Assembly (NCBI GenBank): GCA_016874795.1
Contig: VGTG01000016.1
Span: forward strand, 1 to 52,929
Source of the DNA: Deltaproteobacteria bacterium
GTDB lineage: Bacteria; Desulfobacterota; Binatia; UBA12015
Direction: 5' to 3'
DNA length: 52,929 bases
The position numbers and the translations under genes are program-made. Under the pieces are notes generated by a model that saw only the letters and a list, made by a program, of their open reading frames with translations, was not told the DNA's origin and did no database searches. Each line of letters begins with the position of its first letter. Position 1 is the stretch's first letter. Positions 8,975-16,659 of the stretch are shown here, piece after piece.

Positions 8975-9769
8975 ATGCGGATCGACGCGGGAACGAGCGG
9001 CTACAGCTACAAGGAGTGGTGCGGACCGTTCTACCCGGAGAAGACCGCGGCCGCCGACATGCTCGCCTTCTACGGCGAGCGCCTTCCGAGCGTCGAGATC
9101 AACAATACGTTCTACCGGCTGCCCAAGGCGAGCGTGCTCGAGGCCTGGGCCGGCCAGGTCCCCGACGGCTTCCGCTTCGCGATCAAGGCTTCGCGCCGCA
9201 TCACGCACATCAAGCGCCTGAAGGAGGTCGCGGACGAGACGGCGTACCCCTTGCGGACGGTCGATTCGCTCGGCGCGAAGCTCGGCGCCCTCCTCTTCCA
9301 GCTCCCGCCGAATCTCCGCTGCGATCTCGAGAAGCTCGACGCGTTCCTCGCCGTGCTGCCCGAGGGGACGCGCGCCGCGTTCGAGTTCCGTCACGACTCG
9401 TGGCGCGACGCCGCGGTGCACGACCGCTTGCGCGCGCGGAACTTCGCGCTCGTCGTCGTCGACGACGAGGACGCGCCGACGCCCGAGATCGAGCCGACCG
9501 CGCGCTGGGGCTACCTCCGCCTTCGTCGCCCGGGCTACGACGCAGAGGCGCTTCGCGGCTGGTCGGAGCGCATCCAGGCGCAGCCGTGGGACGAAGCGTT
9601 CGTCTACTTCAAGCACGAGGACGCGGGCGCGGGACCGCGCATGGCGGGAGAGCTCCTCGCCCTCACGGGAGCTTCGGCGAAGCGCGCACCGGCGGAGGAG
9701 CCGCGCGCGGAGAGCGAGGCGCCCGCGAAAGCGAGCAAGCGCGCCACGACATCGCGCTCGTCCTCGTAG
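8975..9769 (+). CDS. DUF72 family protein
   Basis: The product is 264 aa from the ATG at 8975. It opens with IDAGTSGYSYKEWCGPFYP and has VEINNTFYRLP, FRFAIKASRRITH, FEFRHDSW and WGYLRLRR, all conserved in the DUF72 (YecE-like) TIM-barrel family of unknown function. The last 40 residues are a low-complexity Ala/Lys/Ser/Glu tail not expected in the family. A TTG at 8951 would add eight residues without domain support. The gene ends 9 bases from the convergent protease at 9778. Confidence 0.88.
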   Translation: MRIDAGTSGYSYKEWCGPFYPEKTAAADMLAFYGERLPSVEINNTFYRLPKASVLEAWAGQVPDGFRFAIKASRRITHIKRLKEVADETAYPLRTVDSLGAKLGALLFQLPPNLRCDLEKLDAFLAVLPEGTRAAFEFRHDSWRDAAVHDRLRARNFALVVVDDEDAPTPEIEPTARWGYLRLRRPGYDAEALRGWSERIQAQPWDEAFVYFKHEDAGAGPRMAGELLALTGASAKRAPAEEPRAESEAPAKASKRATTSRSSS

Positions 9770-9777
9770 CTGGCTCC

Positions 9778-10875
9778 TCAAAGAGTCACGTCGACGTCCA
9801 TCTGCTCACGGCCGCGGGCGATGGTCACGCGTACCGTGTCGCCCTCCTCGCGCCGCTCGAGCGCCAGCACCAGGTCGTGCGAGCTCGCGATCCGCGCGCC
9901 CTCGACGGCGAGGATGCGATCGCCGAGCTCCAGGCGTCCACGCGAATCGCGACGCGTCGGTCGAAGCCCGGCGCGCGCGGCGCCACTTCCTGGCGTGACC
10001 TCGAGGACGAGGACGCCGCCGACGCCGAGCCGGCGCGACACCTGCGGCGCCGCGACGTGCACGCCGAGCTGCGCGCGACGGAGCGAGCCGTGCTGGATCA
10101 GCTCGTCGACGACCCACGTCACCGTGTCGACGGGAATCGCGAAGCCGATCCCGGAGTCCGCGCCGGAGGGGCTGTAGATCGCCGTGTTCACGCCGATCAA
10201 TCGCCCGCGGCTGTCGAGGAGCGGGCCGCCGGAGTTGCCCGGGTTGATCGCCGCGTCGGTCTGGATCACGTCGCGGATCGGCATCGCCGAGGGCGAGCGG
10301 ATCTCGCGCCCGAGCGCGCTGATCACGCCGGTCGTGAGCGTGTGGTCGAGCCCGAAGGGATTGCCGATCGCGTGGACGCGCTGGCCGACGAGCAGGCTCT
10401 CGGAGCGTCCGAGCGGCACGGGGTGGAGCGACTCGGGCGGCGCTTCGATGTCGAGCACCGCGATGTCCTTCTCCGGCGCCACGCCGACGAGCCGCGCCTC
10501 GAACGTCGACTGGTCCGAGAGCGTCACCCGCGCGCGGTCGGCGCCGCGGATGACGTGGAAGTTCGTGACGATGTGGCCCTCGCGATCCCAGACGAGGCCG
10601 GAGCCAGCACCTTGCGGGACCGCGCGGTCGTCGAGCCGGAGCGCTCCGCGCCGGGCGCTCAGCGAGGTGATGAAGACGACCGAGGGCGAGGCCCTCTCGA
10701 AGAGGCCGACGGTCGCCTGCTCCTCCGCGTCGAGGTCCGAGCCGACGGCAACCGGCGCCGTCGCGCCGGACCTGCCGCGATGAAGCACGGCGGTCGCTCC
10801 CGCGCCGATGGCTGCTCCGAGGAGCGACCCGATCACCACCGGCGCGAGGAGGGCCAACCCTTCCCGTATCCGCAT
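9778..10875 (-). CDS. HtrA-like trypsin-type serine protease with PDZ domain, membrane-anchored
   Basis: This 365-aa protein has an N-terminal membrane anchor (residues about 9-30) with no lipobox. A trypsin-like domain follows, with His107 (TNFHVI), Asp137 (EKDIAVL) and Ser215 (GNSGGPLLDS). A PDZ domain spans about 270-360, with VLVLEVTPGSGAARAGL. It is a paralogue in type of the lipoprotein at 2358-3497 but diverged outside the catalytic blocks. A periplasmic quality-control or stress role is likely by family. GGGAG lies about 8 bases before the ATG. A strong hairpin (10889-10910) stands just upstream of that site. Confidence 0.9.
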   Translation of the reverse strand: MRIREGLALLAPVVIGSLLGAAIGAGATAVLHRGRSGATAPVAVGSDLDAEEQATVGLFERASPSVVFITSLSARRGALRLDDRAVPQGAGSGLVWDREGHIVTNFHVIRGADRARVTLSDQSTFEARLVGVAPEKDIAVLDIEAPPESLHPVPLGRSESLLVGQRVHAIGNPFGLDHTLTTGVISALGREIRSPSAMPIRDVIQTDAAINPGNSGGPLLDSRGRLIGVNTAIYSPSGADSGIGFAIPVDTVTWVVDELIQHGSLRRAQLGVHVAAPQVSRRLGVGGVLVLEVTPGSGAARAGLRPTRRDSRGRLELGDRILAVEGARIASSHDLVLALERREEGDTVRVTIARGREQMDVDVTL

Positions 10876-10888
10876 CCGAGTCTCCCGA

Positions 10889-10910
10889 GGACGCCCGCCC
10901 TCGGGCGTCC
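10889..10910 (-). terminator. Hairpin between SCP2 gene and protease gene
   Basis: GGACGCCCG pairs with CGGGCGTCC across a CCCT loop (9-bp perfect stem). It lies about 55 bases after the SCP2 stop on the minus strand, with no U-tract. It also ends 13 bases before the protease start, so a leader role is possible. Confidence 0.5.
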
Positions 10911-10964
10911 CTCCACTTCAGGAGAGAAACAGACGCGAGACGAAAAGGTTCTATTCGATCCGGG

Positions 10965-11369
10965 CTACTCCGTCAGGTCCTTGATCTTCTGATCGAGCTC
11001 TTTCTGGGCGTCGTTCTTCGGCGGAGGCGGCATCATGATCTTCGTCATGTCGCCGTCGACCTTGATCTTTCCGGACATGAAGGCCTGCATCGCCGCAGCC
11101 TGGTCCTGCTGGACGACCAGGGTCTTCGCCGTCTGGTAGTCGGTCGTGACGGTCACCTCGGGATTGTCGAGGTGGCCCTTGCCGATGACCGCCTTGCCCG
11201 ACGTCGTGTCGAGGTGGGTCTTCACGGTGCCGTCGCCGAACGGGGCGCCGTTCACCACCTGGTTCAGGCGCATCTTGACGAGCGGTGCCGGAACCTTGTC
11301 GGCGTACTCGCCCTGCAGGGCCGTGACCGCGTCGAGCCACTCATTCGAAAGGAAGGCGTGCTTCGCCAT
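10965..11369 (-). CDS. SCP2 sterol-binding-like protein
   Basis: The 134-aa product fits the SCP2 fold. Its central region (GTVKTHLDTTSGKAVIGKGHLDNPEVTVTTDY) and the segment AAMQAFMSGKIKVDGDMTKIM match the conserved lipid-binding core, in which the last strand/helix carries the KIKVDGD signature. Such proteins bind lipids or acyl-CoA-like ligands and often accompany fatty-acid or steroid metabolism. A GGAGGA ribosome site precedes the ATG at 11369. It stands alone between the minus-strand protease and the plus-strand MtaB gene. Confidence 0.85.
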   Translation of the reverse strand: MAKHAFLSNEWLDAVTALQGEYADKVPAPLVKMRLNQVVNGAPFGDGTVKTHLDTTSGKAVIGKGHLDNPEVTVTTDYQTAKTLVVQQDQAAAMQAFMSGKIKVDGDMTKIMMPPPPKNDAQKELDQKIKDLTE

Positions 11370-11492
11370 TGAAAATCCTCCGTAGGATGGGAGCCGAGAT
11401 GAAGCTTGGCCTCTTTACTGCGACCAGACCCGGACTGCCAGAGGCTGCGGCGGGGAAGTCCGCCGAGCGGGCGATCGCACCGCCCGTCCGGC

Positions 11493-11536
11493 GTCGCGGA
11501 AAGCCGCGTGACAGGTCGCGGAAAGCCGCGTGACAG
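11493..11536 (+). repeat. 22-bp direct tandem repeat, two exact copies
   Basis: The unit running from GTCGCGGAAAG to CGTGACAG occurs at 11493-11514 and again at 11515-11536 without mismatch. Each copy holds the short stem CGCGG AAAG CCGCG. It sits in the 198-base gap upstream of mtaB and might be a duplicated operator or a replication slip. Confidence 0.75.
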
Positions 11537-11567
11537 ATGGAGGCCCATCCCCGATAGTCCGAACGCG

Positions 11568-12857
11568 ATGGCCGAAGAGCCCGAGATCGTCACCTTCGGC
11601 TGCCGGCTGAACGCCTACGAGAGCGAGGTGATCCGCGAGCTGGCGCGCACCGCCGGCGTCGGTCCGCTCGTCGTGGTGAACACGTGCGCGGTCACGGCGG
11701 AGGCGGAGCGGCAGGCGCGCCAGGCGATCCGGAGCGTCCGCCGCCGGCGGCCCGAGGCACGCGTCGTCGTCACGGGCTGCGCCGCACAGATCCACCCGAG
11801 GCGCTTCGCCGAGATGCCCGAGGTCGACCTCGTCCTGGGAAACGGGGAGAAGCTCGAGCGCGAGACCTGGAGCGACGCTTTCACGGACTTGCCTTCTCCG
11901 GAGGGTACGGGCGCCCGCGTCCGGGTCGGCGACATCGCGGCGGTGCGCGAGACCGCTTCGCACCTCGTCACGGGCTTCGCCGAGCACACACGGGCGTTCG
12001 TGCAGGTGCAGAACGGCTGCGATCACCGCTGCACCTTCTGCATCATCCCGTTCGGCCGCGGCCCTTCGCGCTCCGTTCCGGGAGATCAGGTCGTGGCGCA
12101 GGTGCGGCAGCTCGCCGAAGCGGGCGTCGGCGAGGTCGTGCTCTCGGGCGTCGATCTGACGGCGTACGGCGAGGACCTCCCGGTCCGTGCACGGCTCGGG
12201 ACGCTCGTGCGGCGGATCCTGCGCGAGGTTCCGGCCCTTCGCCGGCTGCGGCTCTCGTCTCTCGACCCCGTCGAGATCGACGAGGAGCTCTGGGACGTCC
12301 TCGCCGACGAGCCGCGGCTGATGCCGCATCTGCACCTGAGCCTGCAGGCCGGCGACGACGTCGTGCTGAAGCGGATGAAGCGGCGACACGTGCGCGCGGA
12401 CGCGCTCGCCGCCGCCGAGCGCGCGCGACGCGCTCGGCCCGACGTCGCGCTCGGCGCGGATCTGATCGCCGGCTTCCCGACGGAAAGCGACACGATGTTC
12501 GATCGCACGCTGGCGCTCGTCGAGGATCTCGGCCTCGTCTACCTGCACGTCTTCCCCTACTCACCACGCCCCGGGACACCGGCCGCGCGGATGCCGCAGA
12601 TTTCCGGGCCCGTGCGGAAGGAGCGTGCAGCGCGGCTTCGCGCCGCCGGCGAAGCGGCGCTCGGGCGCTTCCTCACGGCGAAGATCGGCGCGAGCGCCGA
12701 TCTCCTGATGGAGTCCGGCGACCTCGGGCGGACCGAGGACTTCGCGCTCGTCCGCGTCACGGACGGCGCGCCGGCAGGCTCGTTCGTGCGCGTCCGGATC
12801 GAAGGAATCGAAGGAGAGCGGCTCGTCGGACGCGGCGACGTCGAGACCAGCGCGTGA
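11568..12857 (+). CDS. mtaB: tRNA (N6-L-threonylcarbamoyladenosine(37)-C2)-methylthiotransferase MtaB-like
   Basis: The 429-aa product has the methylthiotransferase order UPF0004 / radical SAM / TRAM-like tail. The auxiliary iron-sulfur cluster cysteines are Cys12 (TFGCRLN), Cys40 (NTCAVT) and Cys71 (TGCAAQ). The radical SAM triad is Cys151, Cys155 and Cys158 (CDHRCTFC). GVDLTAYGEDL, HLSLQAGDD and DLIAGFPTESD follow in the usual places. TFGCRLNAYES fits MtaB better than MiaB or RimO. The enzyme adds a methylthio group to t6A37 of ANN-decoding tRNAs. The ATG at 11568 gives the canonical N-terminus. The stop overlaps the GTG of the GH31 gene (GTGA). Confidence 0.9.
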   Translation: MAEEPEIVTFGCRLNAYESEVIRELARTAGVGPLVVVNTCAVTAEAERQARQAIRSVRRRRPEARVVVTGCAAQIHPRRFAEMPEVDLVLGNGEKLERETWSDAFTDLPSPEGTGARVRVGDIAAVRETASHLVTGFAEHTRAFVQVQNGCDHRCTFCIIPFGRGPSRSVPGDQVVAQVRQLAEAGVGEVVLSGVDLTAYGEDLPVRARLGTLVRRILREVPALRRLRLSSLDPVEIDEELWDVLADEPRLMPHLHLSLQAGDDVVLKRMKRRHVRADALAAAERARRARPDVALGADLIAGFPTESDTMFDRTLALVEDLGLVYLHVFPYSPRPGTPAARMPQISGPVRKERAARLRAAGEAALGRFLTAKIGASADLLMESGDLGRTEDFALVRVTDGAPAGSFVRVRIEGIEGERLVGRGDVETSA

Positions 12858-15007
12858 GCCGTCCCCCCTCGATCGTCTCGATCGTCGAGATCGTCGCCCT
12901 CGGCGCGATCGTCGCGGCTTCGCTCGGGGCATGCGGCGACGACGACGGCGGGTCGAGCGAGCCGATCGCTCTCGAATCGTCGGCGGCGACGGTCGCGATC
13001 GAGCGCACCCCATTCCGGATCGACCTGCACGACCGCGTGAGCGGCGAACGCCTGACGCGCGGGCGGGCCGAGGAGTCGCTGTGGTACGAGCGCGCCGGCG
13101 AGCGCGTCCCGCTCGGCGACGTCGTCGGCGCGGAGGCGACTCCGGACGGCGTCGTTCTGCGCGTCGCCGCCGGCGCGGACGATCCCGCGACCGTCATGCT
13201 CCGCTTCGTCACACCGCGGACGCTCGAGGTCGTGCTCGACCCGGCCGCGCCGGAAACGGCGACCGCGTTCGGCGCCGCGTGGGAGTCTCCCACGGACGAA
13301 GCGATCTATGGCTTGACGGAGCGTCCGCGCGACTCGCCGCTGCTCGCCCCCGGCGTGATCGACGTGCCCGTCGAGGACACGCGTCCCGTCGACGCCGGGA
13401 CGCTGGATCGGCGCGGCGAGACGGTCGAGATGTTCATCCGCCCGACCTTCTCGCTCTACGCGCCGTTCCATCACTCGTCGCGCGGCTACGGCCTCGCGGT
13501 GAGCGGCACGACGCCGGGCTCGTACGACGTCGCCGCGAGCGAGCCGGACGTCGTCCGCTTCCGATTCGAGGCGGGAACGACCCCGGAGAGCCGGCGGCTC
13601 CGCTTCCATCTCTTCGTCGGCCCGGAGCACGCGACGATCCTCGACGAGTACACGCGTCTCACCGGCCGGCCGCTCGTGCCGCCGGACTGGGCCTTCCTGC
13701 CGTGGCGCTGGCGCGGCGAGCTCGAGGTCGGACCGCCGGCGATGCTCGACGGCGTCGCGATGAACGCTCAGCTCGTGGAAGACGTGACCATGTTCGAGCG
13801 GCTCGGCATCCCCGCAGGCGTCTACATGCTCGACCGTCCCGTCCTCGAGGGCGAATTCGGCTTCGCGCGCTTCGCGTGGGACGAGGAGCGGCTTCCGAAC
13901 GCGCGCGCGATGCTCGAAGCGCTCCGCCGCCGCGGCTACCGCCTGGTCACGTGGAGCTCGACGTGGACCTGCGGCGCCGGTCCCGACGACAACGGCGCCG
14001 CCGCGCAGGAGCTCGGGTTCGTCGCGCCGGGTCCCGTCCAGACGCCGCATTGCGCGGACGTCGGCGGCACGAGCTTCCTTCTCGACGTCACGAGCGCCGA
14101 GGCGCGCCGCTGGTGGAAGGAGCGGCTTCGCGACTTCGCCGTCGGCGAGGGTCTCGACGGCTTCAAGCTCGACCGCGGCGAAGAGCACATCCCGTCCGCG
14201 ACGACCGACGTCTGGGCGGACGGACGAAACGGCCGCGAAGTGCACAACGACTACGTCGTGCTGCAGACGGCACTCCACTACGAAGCGCTCGCGGAGGCGC
14301 GGCCCGACGGCGATTTCGTGCTCTTCACGCGCTCCGGCTACACGGGCACGCAGCGGCACTCGATCGTCTGGGGCGGCGACATCCCGGCGAGCGAGGACTT
14401 CGGTGCGGGCAAGGGAACCGACCTCGGCCTTCGCGCGGCGATCCTCGGACAGCTCCGCGCCGCGTTCCTCGGCTTCCCGATCTGGGGCTCGGACACGGGC
14501 GGCTACTACGAGTTCAAGGACCGCGAGGTCTTCGCGCGCTGGCTCGAGTTCAGCGCGTTCTCCGGGATCATGGAAGTCGGCGGCGTCGGCGCGCACGCGC
14601 CCTGGGACATGCCGACGGAGCCCCGGTACGACGAGGAGATGATCGAGATCTACCGCCGCTACTCGCGGGTCCGCGTCGCGCTCGCGGGCTATCTCGCGGA
14701 AGCGGCGCGCGAAGCGGGCGCCACCGGGATGCCACTCGCGCGGCCTCTCGTCTTCCTCGACCGGAGCGATCCCGAGCTGCGCGATCTCTGGGACGAGTGG
14801 ATGCTCGGCCCGGACTTCCTCGTCGCTCCGGTCTGGCGGAGCGGTGCGCGCTCCCGCGAGGTGTACTTCCCGCGCGGCTCGTGGCGGAGCTGGTGGGATC
14901 CGTCGGAGACCTTCACAGGACCGGCGCGCGTCACCGTGCAGGTGCCGCTCGACCGCATTCCGGTGTACGTACGGGAAGGCGCCGACGTGCCTTCCCCACC
15001 GAGCTGA
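12854..15007 (+). CDS. Glycoside hydrolase family 31 lipoprotein
   Basis: Starting at the GTG that overlaps the mtaB stop, the product is 717 aa. Its signal peptide ends in LGAC, a lipobox. The catalytic barrel has the GH31 nucleophile motif FKLDRGE with Asp440, and WGGDIPASEDF with Asp509 as the likely acid/base. The 69-residue spacing fits GH31. Upstream lie the N-terminal beta-sandwich (IYGLTERPRDS, PFHHSSRGYGLAV) and the PPDWAFLPWRWRGE barrel entry. The C-terminal beta domain contains DFLVAPVW. Family activities include alpha-glucosidase, alpha-xylosidase and sulfoquinovosidase, and the sequence alone does not decide among them. A surface or periplasmic role in glycan turnover is likely. 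The coupling to a tRNA-modifying enzyme is odd and probably only positional. Confidence 0.9.
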   Translation: MSRPPSIVSIVEIVALGAIVAASLGACGDDDGGSSEPIALESSAATVAIERTPFRIDLHDRVSGERLTRGRAEESLWYERAGERVPLGDVVGAEATPDGVVLRVAAGADDPATVMLRFVTPRTLEVVLDPAAPETATAFGAAWESPTDEAIYGLTERPRDSPLLAPGVIDVPVEDTRPVDAGTLDRRGETVEMFIRPTFSLYAPFHHSSRGYGLAVSGTTPGSYDVAASEPDVVRFRFEAGTTPESRRLRFHLFVGPEHATILDEYTRLTGRPLVPPDWAFLPWRWRGELEVGPPAMLDGVAMNAQLVEDVTMFERLGIPAGVYMLDRPVLEGEFGFARFAWDEERLPNARAMLEALRRRGYRLVTWSSTWTCGAGPDDNGAAAQELGFVAPGPVQTPHCADVGGTSFLLDVTSAEARRWWKERLRDFAVGEGLDGFKLDRGEEHIPSATTDVWADGRNGREVHNDYVVLQTALHYEALAEARPDGDFVLFTRSGYTGTQRHSIVWGGDIPASEDFGAGKGTDLGLRAAILGQLRAAFLGFPIWGSDTGGYYEFKDREVFARWLEFSAFSGIMEVGGVGAHAPWDMPTEPRYDEEMIEIYRRYSRVRVALAGYLAEAAREAGATGMPLARPLVFLDRSDPELRDLWDEWMLGPDFLVAPVWRSGARSREVYFPRGSWRSWWDPSETFTGPARVTVQVPLDRIPVYVREGADVPSPPS

Positions 15008-15018
15008 GCAAGGAGGAA

Positions 15019-15480
15019 ATGGTGTACGACCTGCTGGCGATCGAGGAGATCAAGCGGCTCAAGTACAAGTACATGCGCTGTCTCGACCAGAAGCGTTGGG
15101 AAGAGATGGCGGAGTGCTTCGTCGAGGGCGCGACCGCCGCGTACAGCGGCGGCAAGTACACGTTCGAGGGACGCGCTTCGATCCTCGACTTCTTCTCGAA
15201 GGCGATGGGGCGCCCGACCGTTCTTTCGAGCCACCGCGTCCACCACCCCGAGATCGATCTCACGAGCGAGACGACGGCGAAGGGTACGTGGGCACTCGAG
15301 GACGTCTTCATCGACGAGGACGCCGGCGTGACCGTACGCGGCGCGGCCTTCTACGAGGACCAGTACGTCAAGGTCGGCGGCGCGTGGAAGATCAAGCATA
15401 CCGGCTACTCGCGGACGTACGAGGAGATCGAGAACCGGAAGCAGATGCCCTGGCTGACGATCTCGCAGCGCGCGAGCTGA
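15019..15480 (+). CDS. SnoaL-like (NTF2 fold) protein
   Basis: The product is 153 aa. A perfect AGGAGGA site precedes the ATG at 15019 by only 2 bases after the SD-like run, within 12 bases of the GH31 stop. The sequence (LLAIEEIKRLKYKYMRCLDQKRWEEMAECFVE, then GGAWKIKHTGYSRTYEE) fits the SnoaL_4 type of NTF2-like proteins, in which Tyr/Asp/His residues line a small-molecule pocket. Members act as cyclases, isomerases or dehydratases, or have unknown substrates. A second NTF2-like gene lies at 16074, with a VOC-fold gene between them. Confidence 0.82.
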   Translation: MVYDLLAIEEIKRLKYKYMRCLDQKRWEEMAECFVEGATAAYSGGKYTFEGRASILDFFSKAMGRPTVLSSHRVHHPEIDLTSETTAKGTWALEDVFIDEDAGVTVRGAAFYEDQYVKVGGAWKIKHTGYSRTYEEIENRKQMPWLTISQRAS

Positions 15481-15490
15481 GGAGGCAACG

Positions 15491-15610
15491 ATGATCCCTG
15501 AGACCCTCCGGACGCGAAGCGCGCGGACGAGCGAAGCGAGCGGAGAGTGGGGGTCCCGTCGGGCTTCGCCCGATGGGGGAGAGGGGCGGCGCCCCTCTCG
15601 ATTCGAATGA
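15491..15610 (+). CDS. 39-codon ORF created by an inserted hairpin element, coupled to the VOC gene
   Basis: GGAGG at 15481-15485 is placed 5 bases before the ATG at 15491. The ORF runs through the inserted element (MIPETLRTRSARTSEASGEW at the start) and stops at the TGA at 15608, which overlaps the ATG of the VOC gene at 15607 (ATGA). The encoded peptide is low-complexity Arg/Ser/Gly and has no relatives that I recognise. The likely role is to keep ribosomes moving into the VOC gene, which lost its own ribosome site to the insertion. Expression is inferred. Confidence 0.45.
   Translation: MIPETLRTRSARTSEASGEWGSRRASPDGGEGRRPSRFE
15496..15606 (+). mobile_element. 111-bp hairpin element flanked by ATGAT duplications
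   Basis: The stretch contains two perfect hairpins. TCGGGC-TTC-GCCCGA lies at 15559-15573. GAGAGGGGC-GGC-GCCCCTCTC lies at 15579-15599. GCGAAGCG..GCGAAGCG repeats precede them. It is bounded by ATGAT at 15491-15495 and ATGAT at 15607-15611, as expected for a 5-base target duplication. Removing 111 bases plus one ATGAT restores a normal SD-spacer-ATG for the VOC gene. No terminal inverted repeat ties it to a named family. Confidence 0.6.
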
Positions 15611-16077
15611 TGCGGTTCAACCACATGGAGTTGACGCTGGCGCCGGGGACGCTCGACGACGAGATGCGCCGCCGGATCGGCTCGTTCTACGGCGACATCT
15701 TCGGCTGGTCCTCGATGAACGTGCGCGTCGTCGGTCAGGACGCATTCCTTCTGAGCGTCGACCCGACGACGAGCCAGTTCCTCCTCGTCGCCGAGAGCCC
15801 GAAGCCGATGCAGTCGCCGGGCTACGATCACCTCGGCCTCCTCCTGGAGACGCGCTCGGAGGTCGACGGCCTGCTCGAGCGCTGCCGCGCGTTCCAGCAG
15901 AAAGACGACCGCGTGCAGATCAAGGAGTACGAGGACCTGCTGCAGGGTCCGCTGACGGTACACGCGTTCTACGTCAAGCACCTCCTGCCGATCTGGTTCG
16001 ACGTGCAGTGCATGGAGTGGCGGCCGGGGGCCGAGCCGCGGGACCGCTGGACGTACGGCCCGGCGCAGCGATCGTGA
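15607..16077 (+). CDS. VOC-fold (glyoxalase/bleomycin-resistance-like) protein
   Basis: The 156-aa product starts MMRFNHMELTLAPGTLDDEMRRRIGSFY, a beta-alpha unit in which GSFYGDIFGW matches the 'FYxxvFGw' turn of VOC modules. YDHLGLLLETRSEVDGLLERC follows at the second metal-site position. The metal ligands of lyase members are only partly present, so the activity is unclear. The start is ATG at 15607 or 15610. Neither has its own ribosome site because of the insertion upstream. The stop overlaps the GTG of the next gene (GTGA). It lies between two NTF2-fold genes. Confidence 0.78.
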   Translation: MMRFNHMELTLAPGTLDDEMRRRIGSFYGDIFGWSSMNVRVVGQDAFLLSVDPTTSQFLLVAESPKPMQSPGYDHLGLLLETRSEVDGLLERCRAFQQKDDRVQIKEYEDLLQGPLTVHAFYVKHLLPIWFDVQCMEWRPGAEPRDRWTYGPAQRS

Positions 16078-16604
16078 AGCTCGATCCCAGCAAGACGTGG
16101 CGGAAGGTCGAGGAGCGCCTCGGACGCGAGACGAACCCGCGCCTGCGGCGAAACCTCGAGCTCGTCCTCGCGCACATGAAGGCGGAAGCCTCCGGCGATC
16201 TCGAGGCGCTGATGCGCACGGTCTCTCCCGGAGCGCACTATCACGCGTACGGGACGGAGGAGCCGTTCCTCAGCCCGAAGGGGAAGGACGCCGTCCGCGC
16301 GTTCTACGAGGCGTTCGTCGGCTCGGGCGCGTTCCGCCTCGAGTTCGACCTCGACCGGCTCGTCGTCGACGAGGACTGCATCCTCACCGAGGGGACGATG
16401 CGGATCGCGTATCCCGGCGCGACGCTCCGCGCGATGGGGCACGAGGTCGACGACCCCGAAGCGTTCTACCTCTACGAGTCGCGCATGGCCGTGATCTGGC
16501 CGTTCGACCGCGACGGCCTCGTGGTCGGCGAGGACAGCTACACCGCGACCGACGGCTTCCGTGGCATCGCCGACCGAAAGATCAAGCTCGAAGACATTGC
16601 GTGA
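16074..16604 (+). CDS. NTF2/SnoaL-like protein
   Basis: The product is 176 aa from a GTG overlapping the VOC stop. The sequence has the NTF2-like pattern: LVLAHMKAEASGDLEALMRTVSP, then GKDAVRAFYEAFVGSG, a strand pair around LVVDEDCILTEGTM and VIWPFDRDGLVVGEDSY. The long helix plus curved sheet fits polyketide-cyclase-like or SnoaL folds. No substrate can be named. It ends the plus-strand run that began with mtaB, before a strong hairpin at 16617-16653. Confidence 0.78.
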   Translation: MKLDPSKTWRKVEERLGRETNPRLRRNLELVLAHMKAEASGDLEALMRTVSPGAHYHAYGTEEPFLSPKGKDAVRAFYEAFVGSGAFRLEFDLDRLVVDEDCILTEGTMRIAYPGATLRAMGHEVDDPEAFYLYESRMAVIWPFDRDGLVVGEDSYTATDGFRGIADRKIKLEDIA

Positions 16605-16616
16605 GGCGAGAGCGGA

Positions 16617-16653
16617 GGCGGGCGCGACGCCGTCCTCCGGCGCCGCGCCCGCC
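16617..16653. terminator. Bidirectional hairpin terminator candidate
   Basis: A 10-bp GC-only stem (GGCGGGCGCG pairing with CGCGCCCGCC, 16617-16626 / 16644-16653) lies between two convergent genes, the NTF2-like gene and the subtilase. No T-run follows on either strand. Confidence 0.55.
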
Positions 16654-16659
16654 CGCCGC

